Below are positions 47,917 through 56,531 of a stretch of DNA of 64,000 bases, one piece after another; position 1 is the stretch's first letter; each line of letters begins with the position of its first letter. Origin of the DNA: Paracoccus sp. N5 (lineage in GTDB: Bacteria > Pseudomonadota > Alphaproteobacteria > Rhodobacterales > Rhodobacteraceae). A program made the translations under genes and the position numbers. Under the pieces are notes generated by a model. The model searched no databases. It saw nothing but the letters and a program-made list of their open reading frames with translations, and was not told the DNA's origin. The DNA lies in contig NZ_AQUO01000001.1 in the NCBI RefSeq assembly GCF_000371965.1, positions 1,868,001 through 1,932,000 on the forward strand. The letters run 5' to 3'.

Positions 47917-48402
47917 ATGAAACTGCATGAAATCCGCGACAACGAAGGCGCCAACCGCAAGAAGAAACGCGTTGCGCGCGGCCCCGGTTCGGGCAAGGGC
48001 AAGACCGCCGGCCGCGGCATCAAGGGCCAGACCTCGCGTTCGGGCGTGGCGCTGAACGGCTATGAAGGCGGCCAGATGCCGCTCTATCGCCGCCTGCCGA
48101 AGCGTGGCTTCAGCAAGCCGAATCGCCTGGACTTCGCCGTGGTGAACCTGGGCCAGCTGCAGGCCTTCGTCGATGCCGGCAAGCTGGATGCGAAAGCCGA
48201 GGTGACCGAGGACGCGCTGGTCGCGGCCGGCGTCATCCGCCGCAAGCTGGACGGCGTGCGCGTGCTGGCCAAGGGTGAGCTGAAATCCGCCCTGACCCTG
48301 ACCGTCGCCGGCGCGTCGAAAGCCGCCGCCGAGGCGATCGAGAAGGTCGGCGGCAAGATCACCGTCACCCGCGCGGCGAAAGAAGAAGCCGCGGCCGAAT
48401 AA
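47917..48402 (+). CDS. rplO: 50S ribosomal protein L15
   Basis: 161 aa. MKLHEIRDNEGANRKKKRVA and the GPGSGKGKTAGRGIKGQTSR loop are typical. Start at 47917 after AAGGAGA. The longer in-frame reading from 47827 is leader. Confidence 0.97.
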   Translation: MKLHEIRDNEGANRKKKRVARGPGSGKGKTAGRGIKGQTSRSGVALNGYEGGQMPLYRRLPKRGFSKPNRLDFAVVNLGQLQAFVDAGKLDAKAEVTEDALVAAGVIRRKLDGVRVLAKGELKSALTLTVAGASKAAAEAIEKVGGKITVTRAAKEEAAAE

Positions 48403-48507
48403 GCTGTTGAAGGGGCCGCCCGCGCCCAATAGATAGCTATCCAAGTTTTCCTTAGCGCCGCGGGATCGGAAAACGATCCGGCGGCGCTGCCATGAAGGGG
48501 CACATCA

Positions 48508-49881
48508 ATGGCGTCAGCCGCAGAACAGATGGCCGCGAACCTGTCCTGGGGCGCGCTCGGCAAGGCGACCGAGCTGCGCCAGCGGATCTGGTTCACGCTT
48601 GGTCTTCTCATCATCTACCGCCTCGGCACCTATATCCCGGTGCCCGGCATCGACGGCGCGAGCCTGCGCAACTTCATGGACCAGGCCCAGGCCGGCATCG
48701 GCGGCATCCTCTCGATGTTCACCGGCGGCGCGCTGGGGCGGATGGGCGTCTTCGCGCTGGGGATCATGCCCTATATCTCGGCCTCGATCATCGTGCAGCT
48801 GATGGCCTCGATGGTGCCCGCGCTGGAGCAGCTGAAGAAAGAGGGCGAGACCGGGCGCAAGAAGATCAACCAGTATACCCGCTACGGCACCGTGGCGCTG
48901 GCGCTGTTCCAGGCCTGGGGCCTCGCGGTCAGCCTGGAGCACGGCAACCTCGCGCATGAGCCGGGGCTGTTCTTCCGCGCCTCGGTGGTCATCACCCTGG
49001 TCGGCGGCACCATGTTCCTGATGTGGCTGGGCGAGCAGATCACCGCCCGCGGCATCGGCAATGGCATCTCGCTGATCATCTTCGTCGGCATCGTGGCCGA
49101 GATCCCGGGCCATCTGGCGCAGTTCCTGGCCCAGGGCCGCACCGGCGCCGTCTCGACCCCGGTGATCCTGGGGGTGATCGTGATGGTGGTGGCCGTGATC
49201 GCCTTCGTGGTGTTCATGGAACGCGCCCTGCGCAAGATCCATATCCAGTATCCGCGCCGCCAGGTCGGGATGAAGATCTATGACGGCCAGTCCTCGCACC
49301 TGCCGATCAAGGTCAACCCGGCCGGTGTGATCCCGGCGATCTTCGCCAGCTCGCTCTTGCTGCTGCCGATCACCATCTCGACCTTCTCGGGCAACCAGAC
49401 CGGCCCGGTGATGTCGACGATCCTGGCCTATTTCGGCCCCGGCCAGCCGCTGTATCTGGTGTTCTTCTGCGCGATGATCGTGTTCTTCGCCTATTTCTAC
49501 ACCTTCAACGTCAGCTTCAAACCCGATGACGTGGCCGAGAACCTGAAGAACCAGGGCGGCTTCATCCCGGGCATCCGCCCCGGCAAGCGGACCGAGGATT
49601 ACCTGACCTATGTCGTCAACCGGGTGCTGGTCATCGGCTCGGCCTATCTGGCCGCGGTCTGCCTGCTGCCCGAGGTGATCCGGCACCAGCTGGCGATCCC
49701 CTTCTACTTTGGTGGGACTTCCGTTCTGATCGTGGTCAGTGTCGTGATGGATACGATCAACCAGGTGCAAAGCCACTTGCTCGCCCATCAATACGAAGGT
49801 TTGATCGAAAAATCGCAGCTGCGCGGCAAGCGCGGCAAGCCCGGCGCGGCCAAGCCGCGCAAGGCGCCGGCACGTCGCTGA
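48508..49881 (+). CDS. secY: Preprotein translocase channel SecY
   Basis: 457 aa with ten transmembrane segments. RLGTYIPVPGIDGASLRNFM near residue 35, MPYISASIIVQLM near 89 and KKEGETGRKKINQYTRYGT near 110 are hallmark regions. The cytosolic loop PRRQVGMKIYDGQSSHLPIK is near 250. It forms the channel with SecE (16118) and SecG. Basic Lys/Arg/Pro-rich C-terminus. Confidence 0.98.
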   Translation: MASAAEQMAANLSWGALGKATELRQRIWFTLGLLIIYRLGTYIPVPGIDGASLRNFMDQAQAGIGGILSMFTGGALGRMGVFALGIMPYISASIIVQLMASMVPALEQLKKEGETGRKKINQYTRYGTVALALFQAWGLAVSLEHGNLAHEPGLFFRASVVITLVGGTMFLMWLGEQITARGIGNGISLIIFVGIVAEIPGHLAQFLAQGRTGAVSTPVILGVIVMVVAVIAFVVFMERALRKIHIQYPRRQVGMKIYDGQSSHLPIKVNPAGVIPAIFASSLLLLPITISTFSGNQTGPVMSTILAYFGPGQPLYLVFFCAMIVFFAYFYTFNVSFKPDDVAENLKNQGGFIPGIRPGKRTEDYLTYVVNRVLVIGSAYLAAVCLLPEVIRHQLAIPFYFGGTSVLIVVSVVMDTINQVQSHLLAHQYEGLIEKSQLRGKRGKPGAAKPRKAPARR

Positions 49882-49921
49882 GGGGTTAAGCCCACCAAAA
49901 GGGTAGGAGAGGGACGATTAC

Positions 49922-50518
49922 ATGGCGATCAACATCATTCTGCTGGGCCCGCCCGGCGCCGGCAAGGGCACCCAGGCCCAGCGTCTGATCCAGGAACGCG
50001 GGCTGGTGCAGCTGTCCACCGGCGACATGCTGCGCGAGGCCCGCAGCTCGGGCACCGAGATGGGCAAGCGCGTGGCCGAGGTCATGGACCGGGGCGAGCT
50101 GGTCACGGATGAGATCGTCGTGGGCCTGATCCGCGAGAAGCTGGGGCAGGGCGGCAAGGGCTTCATCTTCGACGGCTTCCCGCGCACCCTGGCCCAGGCC
50201 GATTCGCTGCAGGCGCTGATGGCCGAGATGGACCAGCGCATCGATGCCGCCATCGAGCTGCGCGTGGATGACGCGGCCTTGGTCTCGCGCATCGTCAAGC
50301 GCGCCGACGAGATGCGCGCCGCCGGCCAGCCGGTGCGGCCGGACGACACGCCCGAGGTCTTTGCCGACCGCTTGCGCGAATATTACAAGAAGACCGCGCC
50401 GCTCCTGGGCTATTACTACGCCAAGGGCCAGTTGCGCCATGTCGACGGCATGGCTGCCATGGACGAAGTGGCGGCCCAGATCGGCGCCATTCTCGACAAG
50501 GAGGCGGGCCGGGGTTGA
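49922..50518 (+). CDS. adk: Adenylate kinase, short-LID type
   Basis: 198 aa. The P-loop GPPGAGKGT is at residues 10-18, the AMP-binding region LSTGDMLREA near 31 and FDGFPRTLAQ near 82. The usual 30-residue LID is replaced by a short loop (RIVKRADEMRAAGQPVRPDD) with no cysteines, so there is no zinc-bearing LID. It balances AMP, ADP and ATP. It closes the secY block, as in many bacteria. Confidence 0.96.
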   Translation: MAINIILLGPPGAGKGTQAQRLIQERGLVQLSTGDMLREARSSGTEMGKRVAEVMDRGELVTDEIVVGLIREKLGQGGKGFIFDGFPRTLAQADSLQALMAEMDQRIDAAIELRVDDAALVSRIVKRADEMRAAGQPVRPDDTPEVFADRLREYYKKTAPLLGYYYAKGQLRHVDGMAAMDEVAAQIGAILDKEAGRG

Positions 50519-50543
50519 CGCCCCCGCGCGAATCCCTTAATTC
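50515..50543 (+). promoter_or_regulatory. Promoter of the alpha operon
   Basis: TTGACG (50515-50520, overlapping the end of adk) and TAATTC (50538-50543), spacer 17 bp. A hairpin CCCGAA...TTCGGG with TCTTTGG at 50591-50617 lies downstream in the leader. Confidence 0.65.
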
Positions 50544-50671
50544 GCAGCATCTCGCATGAGAATCACCTCGCGAGGGGTGGCCGTTGAAGGCCCGAAGGCG
50601 ATGCTTTCGGGTCTTTGGTTGTGAAAAAAGGTTCCGGTGCTACGGAACCGCAACAAGGAAAAGGAAAACGC

Positions 50672-51040
50672 GTGGCTCGTATTGCTGGCGTCAACATTCC
50701 GACCGGGAAACGCGTCCCGATCGCACTGACCTATATCCACGGGATCGGCCCGAAATTCGCCGATGAGATCGTCACCGCCGTCGGCATCGAGCCGGCCCGC
50801 CGCGTGAACGAACTCTCGGATGCCGAAGTTCTGAAGATCCGCGAATACATCGACGCCAACTATACCGTCGAAGGCGACCTGCGCCGCGAAACCCAGATGA
50901 ACATCAAGCGCCTGATGGACCTGGGCTCCTATCGTGGCCTGCGCCACCGTCGCGGCCTGCCGGTTCGCGGCCAGCGCACCCACACCAATGCCCGCACCCG
51001 CAAGGGCCCGGCGAAGCCCATCGCCGGCAAGAAGAAATAA
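50672..51040 (+). CDS. rpsM: 30S ribosomal protein S13
   Basis: 122 aa. The GTG start at 50672 gives VARIAGVNIPTGKRVPIALT, the universal beginning; AAGGAAAAGG lies upstream. HHRRGLPVRGQRTHTNART-like C-terminal tail (RHRRGLPVRGQRTHTNARTR) reaches the tRNAs. Confidence 0.97.
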   Translation: MARIAGVNIPTGKRVPIALTYIHGIGPKFADEIVTAVGIEPARRVNELSDAEVLKIREYIDANYTVEGDLRRETQMNIKRLMDLGSYRGLRHRRGLPVRGQRTHTNARTRKGPAKPIAGKKK

Positions 51041-51052
51041 GGGGGAACGGAC

Positions 51053-51442
51053 ATGGCACGCGATAAAACCCGCATCAAGCGCAAGGAACGCAAGAACATC
51101 GCCACCGGCGTGGCGCATGTGAACTCGTCCTTCAACAACACCAAGATCCTGATCTCGGACGTGCAGGGCAACGCGATCTCGTGGTCGTCGGCCGGCACCA
51201 TGGGCTTCAAGGGTTCGCGGAAATCGACCCCCTACGCCGCCCAGATGGCCGCCGAAGACGCCGGCAAGAAGGCGCAGGAACACGGCGTCCGCACGCTGGA
51301 AGTCGAAGTCCAGGGTCCCGGCTCGGGCCGCGAATCGGCGCTGCGCGCGCTGGCCGCCGTCGGCTTCAACATCACCGCGATCCGCGACGTCACCCCGATC
51401 GCGCATAACGGCTGCCGTCCGCCGAAACGCCGCCGGGTCTGA
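51053..51442 (+). CDS. rpsK: 30S ribosomal protein S11
   Basis: 129 aa platform protein near the mRNA. VAHVNSSFNNTKILISDVQG and AHNGCRPPKRRRV at the C-terminus are typical. It follows rpsM by 12 bp. Confidence 0.98.
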   Translation: MARDKTRIKRKERKNIATGVAHVNSSFNNTKILISDVQGNAISWSSAGTMGFKGSRKSTPYAAQMAAEDAGKKAQEHGVRTLEVEVQGPGSGRESALRALAAVGFNITAIRDVTPIAHNGCRPPKRRRV

Positions 51443-51563
51443 ACCTTCGGGATTTTGACGCGTTCCGCGCGGGGCTATCCCGTGCGGGGCGCGCTTTTCG
51501 CATTTCACCTCGGGCGTTTCCGGCCAATGGTCATGGGTCGGGAACTGGTATGGAGGCAAACGC

Positions 51564-52580
51564 ATGATCCACAAGAACTGGGCCGAACTCATCAAGCCCA
51601 CCCAGCTTGAAGTCAAGCCGGGCGCCGATTCGTCCCGCGTCGCCACCGTGGTGGCGGAACCGCTCGAGCGCGGCTTCGGCCTGACGCTGGGCAACGCCCT
51701 GCGCCGCGTGCTGCTGTCCTCGCTGCAGGGCGCGGCCATCACCTCGGTGCAGATCGACAACGTGCTGCATGAATTCTCGTCCGTCCCCGGCGTGCGCGAG
51801 GACGTGACCGACATCGTCCTGAACCTCAAGGGCGTGACGCTGAAGATGGACGTGGACGCGCCCAAGCGCCTGACGCTCTCGGCCAAGGGCCCGGGCGAGG
51901 TCAAGGCCGGCGACATCCAGGAAACCGCCGGCATCACCATCCTGAACCGCGACCACGTCGTCTGCCACCTGGACGACGGCGCCGAGCTGCACATGGAACT
52001 GACCGTGGCGAACGGCAAGGGCTATGTCGCCGCCGACAAGAACCGTCCCGAGGACGCGCCCATCGGCCTGATCCCGATCGACGCCATCTTCTCGCCGGTC
52101 AAGCGCGTCAGCTACGAAGTCACGCCGACCCGCGAGGGCCAGGTGCTGGACTATGACAAGCTGACGATGAAGGTCGAGACCGACGGTTCGCTGACCCCGG
52201 AAGACGCCGTGGCCTATGCCGCGCGCATCATCCAGGACCAGCTGTCGGTGTTCGTGAACTTCGACGAGCCGGAAACCGCCACCCGCTCGGATGCCGAGGA
52301 CGGGCTGGAATTCGACCCGCGCCTGCTGAAGAAGGTTGACGAGCTGGAGCTGTCGGTGCGTTCGGCGAACTGCCTCAAGAACGACAACATCGTCTATATC
52401 GGCGACCTGATCCAGAAGACCGAAGCCGAGATGCTGCGCACCCCGAACTTCGGCCGCAAGTCGCTGAACGAGATCAAGGAAGTGCTCTCGGGCATGGGCC
52501 TGCACCTCGGCATGGATGTCGTGGACTGGCCGCCGGAGAACATCGAGGACCTGGCCAAGCGTTTCGACGACCAGTTCTAA
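51564..52580 (+). CDS. rpoA: RNA polymerase alpha subunit
   Basis: 338 aa. The N-terminal dimerisation domain has ERGFGLTLGNALRRVLLSSL; the C-terminal domain for UP elements and activators has LELSVRSANCLKNDNIVYIG and TPNFGRKSLNEIKEVLSGMG. A possible LuxR partner, given the neighbour downstream. Start after a GGAGG at a normal distance. No rpsD lies between rpsK and rpoA, as usual in Alphaproteobacteria. Confidence 0.98.
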   Translation: MIHKNWAELIKPTQLEVKPGADSSRVATVVAEPLERGFGLTLGNALRRVLLSSLQGAAITSVQIDNVLHEFSSVPGVREDVTDIVLNLKGVTLKMDVDAPKRLTLSAKGPGEVKAGDIQETAGITILNRDHVVCHLDDGAELHMELTVANGKGYVAADKNRPEDAPIGLIPIDAIFSPVKRVSYEVTPTREGQVLDYDKLTMKVETDGSLTPEDAVAYAARIIQDQLSVFVNFDEPETATRSDAEDGLEFDPRLLKKVDELELSVRSANCLKNDNIVYIGDLIQKTEAEMLRTPNFGRKSLNEIKEVLSGMGLHLGMDVVDWPPENIEDLAKRFDDQF

Positions 52581-52591
52581 GAAGGAAGACC

Positions 52592-52645
52592 CCGGGGGCG
52601 TCATACGGCCTGTGTACGCGCGGTGTACGCCATGCACGCCCCCGG
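52592..52645 (+). promoter_or_regulatory. 10-bp inverted repeat between rpoA and rplQ
   Basis: CCGGGGGCGT (52592-52601) and ACGCCCCCGG (52636-52645) are perfect inverted arms. The 34-nt loop contains two near-copies of GTGTACGC. No T-run follows. It may be an attenuator or control site for rplQ. Confidence 0.5.
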
Positions 52646-52728
52646 AAATCTGGGCAATCCCGCCCCAAGGAGAGCGGCCCGCACGCATGGGCTGCCGGAC
52701 AAAGCAAAAGACGTCATAGGAGATCATC

Positions 52729-53151
52729 ATGCGTCACGCCCGTGGCTACCGCCGCCTGAACCGCACCCACGAACACCGCAAGGCGCTGTTCGCCAATATG
52801 GCCGGCTCGCTGATCGAGCACGAGCAGATCAAGACCACGCTGCCGAAAGCCAAGGAATTGCGCCCGATCGTTGAAAAACTGATCACGCTGGCGAAACGCG
52901 GCGACCTGCACGCCCGCCGTCAGGCCGATGCGCAATTGAAGCAGGACCAGCATGTCGCGAAACTTTTCGAGGTTCTCGGCGCCCGCTACAAGGACCGCCA
53001 GGGCGGCTATGTCCGCATCCTGAAGGCCGGTTTCCGCTATGGCGACATGGCCCCGATGGCGATCATCGAGCTGGTCGATCGCGATCCCTCGGCCAAGGGT
53101 GCCGCCGACCACGCCCGCCTGGAAGCCGAATCGGCCGCCGACGAATCGTAA
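52729..53151 (+). CDS. rplQ: 50S ribosomal protein L17
   Basis: 140 aa. MRHARGYRRLNRTHEHRKAL and the HEQIKTTLPKAKELRPIVEK region are typical. Last gene of the ribosomal clusters; a strong terminator follows. Confidence 0.98.
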   Translation: MRHARGYRRLNRTHEHRKALFANMAGSLIEHEQIKTTLPKAKELRPIVEKLITLAKRGDLHARRQADAQLKQDQHVAKLFEVLGARYKDRQGGYVRILKAGFRYGDMAPMAIIELVDRDPSAKGAADHARLEAESAADES

Positions 53152-53189
53152 GAAAATTAACTCTTACTTAGGGTTAACCGAAGGTTCAT

Positions 53190-53222
53190 GCCCGCAGCCA
53201 GTCGATGGCTGCGGGCATTTTT
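53190..53222 (+). terminator. Terminator after rplQ
   Basis: GCCCGCAGCCA (53190-53200) pairs perfectly with TGGCTGCGGGC (53206-53216) around GTCGA, then ATTTTT. A clear end to the alpha operon. Confidence 0.95.
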
Positions 53223-53420
53223 GCCACAGGAAAGCGAAACTTTCCGACCCGGGGCGGGATGGGTGCGGACGGCTGTCAGCCTTTGGCTGATCATGCGGGT
53301 GCAGAAAACAAACGGGAATTGCGCTTCCGGCCGGGCGCTTGCCTTTTGCCGCACCGTGCAGGTAAGGATGGTTGCGCCGACAGGGTGACCCTGCGGCGTC
53401 CCGAAAAACGTCGCGTACAA
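53223..53420. other. Non-coding stretch upstream of luxR
   Basis: No supportable gene is seen. A 9-bp palindromic GCACCGTGC occurs at 53351-53359, sharing the ACCGT core with sites nearer luxR and luxI. Confidence 0.45.
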
Positions 53421-53454
53421 GCACGGTATTGCTTGAATACATTGCGAACCGTGC
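53421..53454. promoter_or_regulatory. Inverted half-sites upstream of luxR
   Basis: GCACGGT (53421-53427) and ACCGTGC (53448-53454) are perfect inverted arms 20 bp apart, 47 bp before the luxR ATG. The ACGGT/ACCGT cores equal those in the luxI box, so autoregulation by the LuxR protein is plausible. Confidence 0.5.
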
Positions 53455-53500
53455 CATTTTTCGTGGTAACCCTGAGAAAACGCAATCTGTCCAAAAAGTC

Positions 53501-54112
53501 ATGTCATCTCGCGCGGAAATCAATGCAGCACTCGCCAAGCTGAAAAAGCTCGCTCCCGCGGGGTATTTCATCGGGCTTCACATTCGTTTCGCTGCACCGC
53601 TGATGCAGTTCCAGACCTATAACAAGGAATGGGCGCAGCGCTATTCCGAGCGGGCCTATGCGCTCCGCGACCCCACCATCGCCTGGGGCTTCTCGACCAC
53701 CGGCACCTGCCGGTGGAGCGTGCTGCCGATTCCCGACCCGTTTTCCATCCTGCAGGATGCGGCGGATCACGGGCTGCGCTACGGGCTGGCGGTCGCCCAT
53801 GGCCCGATCAAGTCGCGCACCATCGCCGACTTCGCCCATGACAAACGGGAATTCACGGATGACGAGATCGAAGCGATCTCGACCACGCTACGCCGGCTTC
53901 ACGAGATCACGGAGCCGCCGGAGAGCCTGACGAAGGCTCAGCAAGAGGCCCTTCGGTGTATCGCAGAGGGGGATCGTCATGCAGCGGCGGCTGCCAAACT
54001 TGGTATTACGGAAAGCGCATTCAAGGCTCGTCTCATTTCGGCGCGTGAAAGACTGATGGCGCGCACGACTGCCGAGGCGCTGCAACGGGCCAAGGACTAC
54101 CGCTTGCTATAA
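53501..54112 (+). CDS. luxR: LuxR-family acyl-homoserine-lactone receptor/regulator
   Basis: 203 aa. The autoinducer domain shows the family's conserved Trp and Tyr (W then Y in WAQRYSE), Asp-Pro (RDPTIAWG), Trp (CRWS) and Gly (HGLRYGLAV). The C-terminal HTH (SLTKAQQEALRCIAEGD; AKLGITESAFKARLISARER) keeps the key Leu and Gly, but the usual Glu of the first helix is Gln and the second helix is Ala-rich. It should sense the LuxI product and act on the dyad before luxI. It resembles PdnR of P. denitrificans by position and family. Start at 53501; upstream in-frame codons do not look family-like. Confidence 0.9.
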   Translation: MSSRAEINAALAKLKKLAPAGYFIGLHIRFAAPLMQFQTYNKEWAQRYSERAYALRDPTIAWGFSTTGTCRWSVLPIPDPFSILQDAADHGLRYGLAVAHGPIKSRTIADFAHDKREFTDDEIEAISTTLRRLHEITEPPESLTKAQQEALRCIAEGDRHAAAAAKLGITESAFKARLISARERLMARTTAEALQRAKDYRLL

Positions 54113-54129
54113 ACGGTCCGTCCACCGTT
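54112..54129. promoter_or_regulatory. Candidate lux box before luxI
   Basis: An 18-bp dyad AACGGT-N6-ACCGTT, overlapping the last base of the luxR stop and 50 bp before the luxI ATG. Size and symmetry match LuxR/TraR operators. Confidence 0.65.
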
Positions 54130-54179
54130 GCGGTTTACACCTGGGGGCCACCACCACCACAAACCCCAGGAGAAGACCA

Positions 54180-54770
54180 ATGCAGACCACCACACTTTCC
54201 TTCGCCAACCTGCACAACCACGGCGAACTCTTCGCGAACATCTTCCGCGCCCGCAAGCAGAGCTTCATCGTCCAGAAGCGCTGGAACCTGCCCCAGACGG
54301 ACGACATGGAGTTCGACCAGTACGACACGCCCATGAGCCGCTGGGTCGCGATCCACGAGCATGGCCGGGTCATGGCCGGCGTGCGGCTGACCCCCACCAC
54401 GGCCAGCTGCGGCATGTATTCCTACATGATCCGCGACGCGCAGCTCGACCTCTTGGGCGGCTCGATCCCGCAGAACCTGCTCGACGGCCCCGCGCCGGTC
54501 GAGCCGGGCACCTGGGAGGCCAGCCGGCTGTTCGTCGACCACACCATCCCGCAGCGCGACCGTCGTCGGGTACAACTGGCCCTGGTGCAGGAAATGACCA
54601 ACTCGGCCCGTGCGCTGGGGGCGACGCGGCTCGTCTGCCTGGTCGCCTCGACCTGGCCGCGCTGGCTCAAGCCCTGCGGCCTTGACGCGCAGGCCATGGG
54701 CCCGGTGATCTGGATCGACGACGGCTATTTCCAATGCGTCTCGATCAACCTGGCGACCAAGATGCATTGA
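54180..54770 (+). CDS. luxI: Acyl-homoserine-lactone synthase (LuxI family)
   Basis: 196 aa. The invariant LuxI residues can be placed: Arg/Phe/Trp in RARKQSFIVQKRW, Asp-Asp in EFDQYDTP, Arg in AGVRLTPT, then Glu/Arg in TWEASRLFVD; the usual Phe84 site is Tyr. It joins an acyl-ACP to SAM to form AHL. P. denitrificans PdnI, in the same setting, is known to make a long-chain (C16) signal; that chain length cannot be read here. CCAGGAGAAG lies upstream. Confidence 0.93.
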   Translation: MQTTTLSFANLHNHGELFANIFRARKQSFIVQKRWNLPQTDDMEFDQYDTPMSRWVAIHEHGRVMAGVRLTPTTASCGMYSYMIRDAQLDLLGGSIPQNLLDGPAPVEPGTWEASRLFVDHTIPQRDRRRVQLALVQEMTNSARALGATRLVCLVASTWPRWLKPCGLDAQAMGPVIWIDDGYFQCVSINLATKMH

Positions 54771-54831
54771 TGCCCGCCGCCAGGAGGAGGGCCTTTCGCA
54801 GGTGATGCGGGCGGCGTAACATACCGCCCGC

Positions 54832-56160
54832 ATGGCAGACCTGTTCGACACCGCGCCCGCCGAGGGCGAACCTGCGCGCAACGCGACGCGCCCCTTGGCC
54901 GACCGGATCCGTCCGGCACGGCTTTCCGACGTCATCGGCCAGGACAAGGTGCTTGGCCCCGAGGGACCGCTGGGCGCCATGTTGGCGGCCGGCAGCCTGT
55001 CGTCGCTGATCCTCTGGGGGCCGCCGGGGGTCGGCAAGACCACCATCGCGCGGCTTCTGGCGCAGCAGACCGACCTGGCCTTCGTGCAGATCTCGGCGAT
55101 CTTTTCCGGCGTGCCGGAACTGCGCAAGGTCTTCGACGCCGCCCGGCTGCGCCGCAGCCAGGGCCGCGGCACGCTGCTGTTCGTGGACGAGATCCACCGC
55201 TTCAACAAGGCGCAGCAGGACAGTTTCCTGCCGCATATGGAGGACGGCACCATCACCCTGGTCGGTGCCACCACCGAGAACCCCAGTTTCGAGTTGAACG
55301 CCGCGCTGCTGTCGCGCGCCCAGGTGATCGTGCTGGAGCGGCTGAGCCTGGCCGATCTGGAACGTCTCGCGCAGCGCGCCGAGCAGGAACTGGGCCGCCC
55401 CCTGCCGCTGACCGCCGAGGCGCGCGACCGGCTGCTGGAAATGGCGGACGGCGACGGCCGCGCCGCCCTGAACCTGATCGAGCAGGTCATGGCCTGGAAG
55501 ATCACCGGCAAGCTCGACCCGGGCCAGCTGTCGCAGCGGCTGATGCGGCGGGCGGCGAAATACGACAAGTCGGGCGACGAGCATTACAACCTGATCTCGG
55601 CCCTGCACAAATCCGTGCGCGGCAGCGACCCCGACGCCGCGCTCTACTGGTTCGCGCGCATGCTCGAGGGCGGCGAGGATCCGCGTTACCTCGCGCGCCG
55701 CATCACCCGCATGGCGGTCGAGGACATCGGCCTGGCCGACCCGGCCGCGCAGCGTCATTGCCTGGACGCCTGGGCGCTTTACGAGCGGCTGGGCAGCCCC
55801 GAGGGCGAGCTCGCGCTGGCGCAGGCGGTGATCTATCTGGCGCTCGCGCCGAAATCCAACGCCGGCTATGTCGCCTACAAGGGCGCGCGGGCGCTCGCGC
55901 GCCAGTCGGGCAGCCAGATGCCGCCGGCGCATATCCTGAACGCGCCGACCGGGCTGATGAAGGACCAGGGCTATGGCGCCGGCTATGCCTATGACCATGA
56001 CGCCGAGGACGCCTTCTCGGGCCAGAACTATTTCCCGGAGGGGATGAAGCGGCCGGTGCTGTATCTGCCGGTCGAGCGTGGATTCGAGCGCGACCTGAAA
56101 AAGCGCGTTGAATGGTTCGCCAGCCTGCGGCAGAAGCGGCAGACAGAGGGCAAAGCATGA
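54832..56160 (+). CDS. rarA: Replication-associated recombination protein RarA (MgsA)
   Basis: 442 aa clamp-loader-like AAA+ ATPase working at stalled forks. The P-loop GPPGVGKTT is near residue 63, Walker B FVDEIHRFNKAQQDSFLPHM near 119, sensor 1 GATTENPSFELNAALLSRAQ near 145, and the C-terminal tetramer domain has KSVRGSDPDAALYWFARMLE. The start lies after weak Shine-Dalgarno text. Its stop overlaps crcB by 4 bp. Confidence 0.95.
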   Translation: MADLFDTAPAEGEPARNATRPLADRIRPARLSDVIGQDKVLGPEGPLGAMLAAGSLSSLILWGPPGVGKTTIARLLAQQTDLAFVQISAIFSGVPELRKVFDAARLRRSQGRGTLLFVDEIHRFNKAQQDSFLPHMEDGTITLVGATTENPSFELNAALLSRAQVIVLERLSLADLERLAQRAEQELGRPLPLTAEARDRLLEMADGDGRAALNLIEQVMAWKITGKLDPGQLSQRLMRRAAKYDKSGDEHYNLISALHKSVRGSDPDAALYWFARMLEGGEDPRYLARRITRMAVEDIGLADPAAQRHCLDAWALYERLGSPEGELALAQAVIYLALAPKSNAGYVAYKGARALARQSGSQMPPAHILNAPTGLMKDQGYGAGYAYDHDAEDAFSGQNYFPEGMKRPVLYLPVERGFERDLKKRVEWFASLRQKRQTEGKA

Positions 56161-56531
56161 AACACACATTCCTCCAGGTCGCGCTTGGCGGCGCCCTGGG
56201 CTCGATGGCGCGTTACGGCGTCAATATCCTGGGCGCGCGGCTGACCACCGGCTTTCCGGTCGGTACGCTGACGGTGAACATCCTCGGCTGCTTTGCCATG
56301 GGGCTCTTGGCCTCGGTCCTGGCGCTGCGGGGCGGGCAGCATCTGGCGCCCTTGCTGCTGACCGGCGTGCTGGGCGGCTTCACCACTTTCTCCGCCTTTT
56401 CGCTGGACACGCTGACCTTGTGGCAACGCGGCGCTGCGGGGCTGGCCCTGGGCTATGTCGCGGCCTCGGTCCTGCTGTCGCTGGCGGCGGTGACGGCGGG
56501 ACTGGCGCTTGGCCGGGGGATCTTCGCATGA
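56157..56531 (+). CDS. crcB: Fluoride ion exporter CrcB (Fluc)
   Basis: 124 aa, four membrane segments. The family motifs are GGALGSMARYG, GTLTVNILGCFAMG and GGFTTFSAFSLD. It works as an antiparallel dimer channel for fluoride. It overlaps rarA and the next gene by 4 bp each, so translation is coupled. No fluoride riboswitch is visible because there is no leader. Confidence 0.94.
   Translation: MKHTFLQVALGGALGSMARYGVNILGARLTTGFPVGTLTVNILGCFAMGLLASVLALRGGQHLAPLLLTGVLGGFTTFSAFSLDTLTLWQRGAAGLALGYVAASVLLSLAAVTAGLALGRGIFA

Noticed and set aside
50591..50617. CCCGAA...TTCGGG hairpin with TCTTTGG as a terminator of adk
   Set aside because: The stem is short and it lies downstream of the alpha-operon promoter, so it is better seen as a leader feature than a definite terminator.
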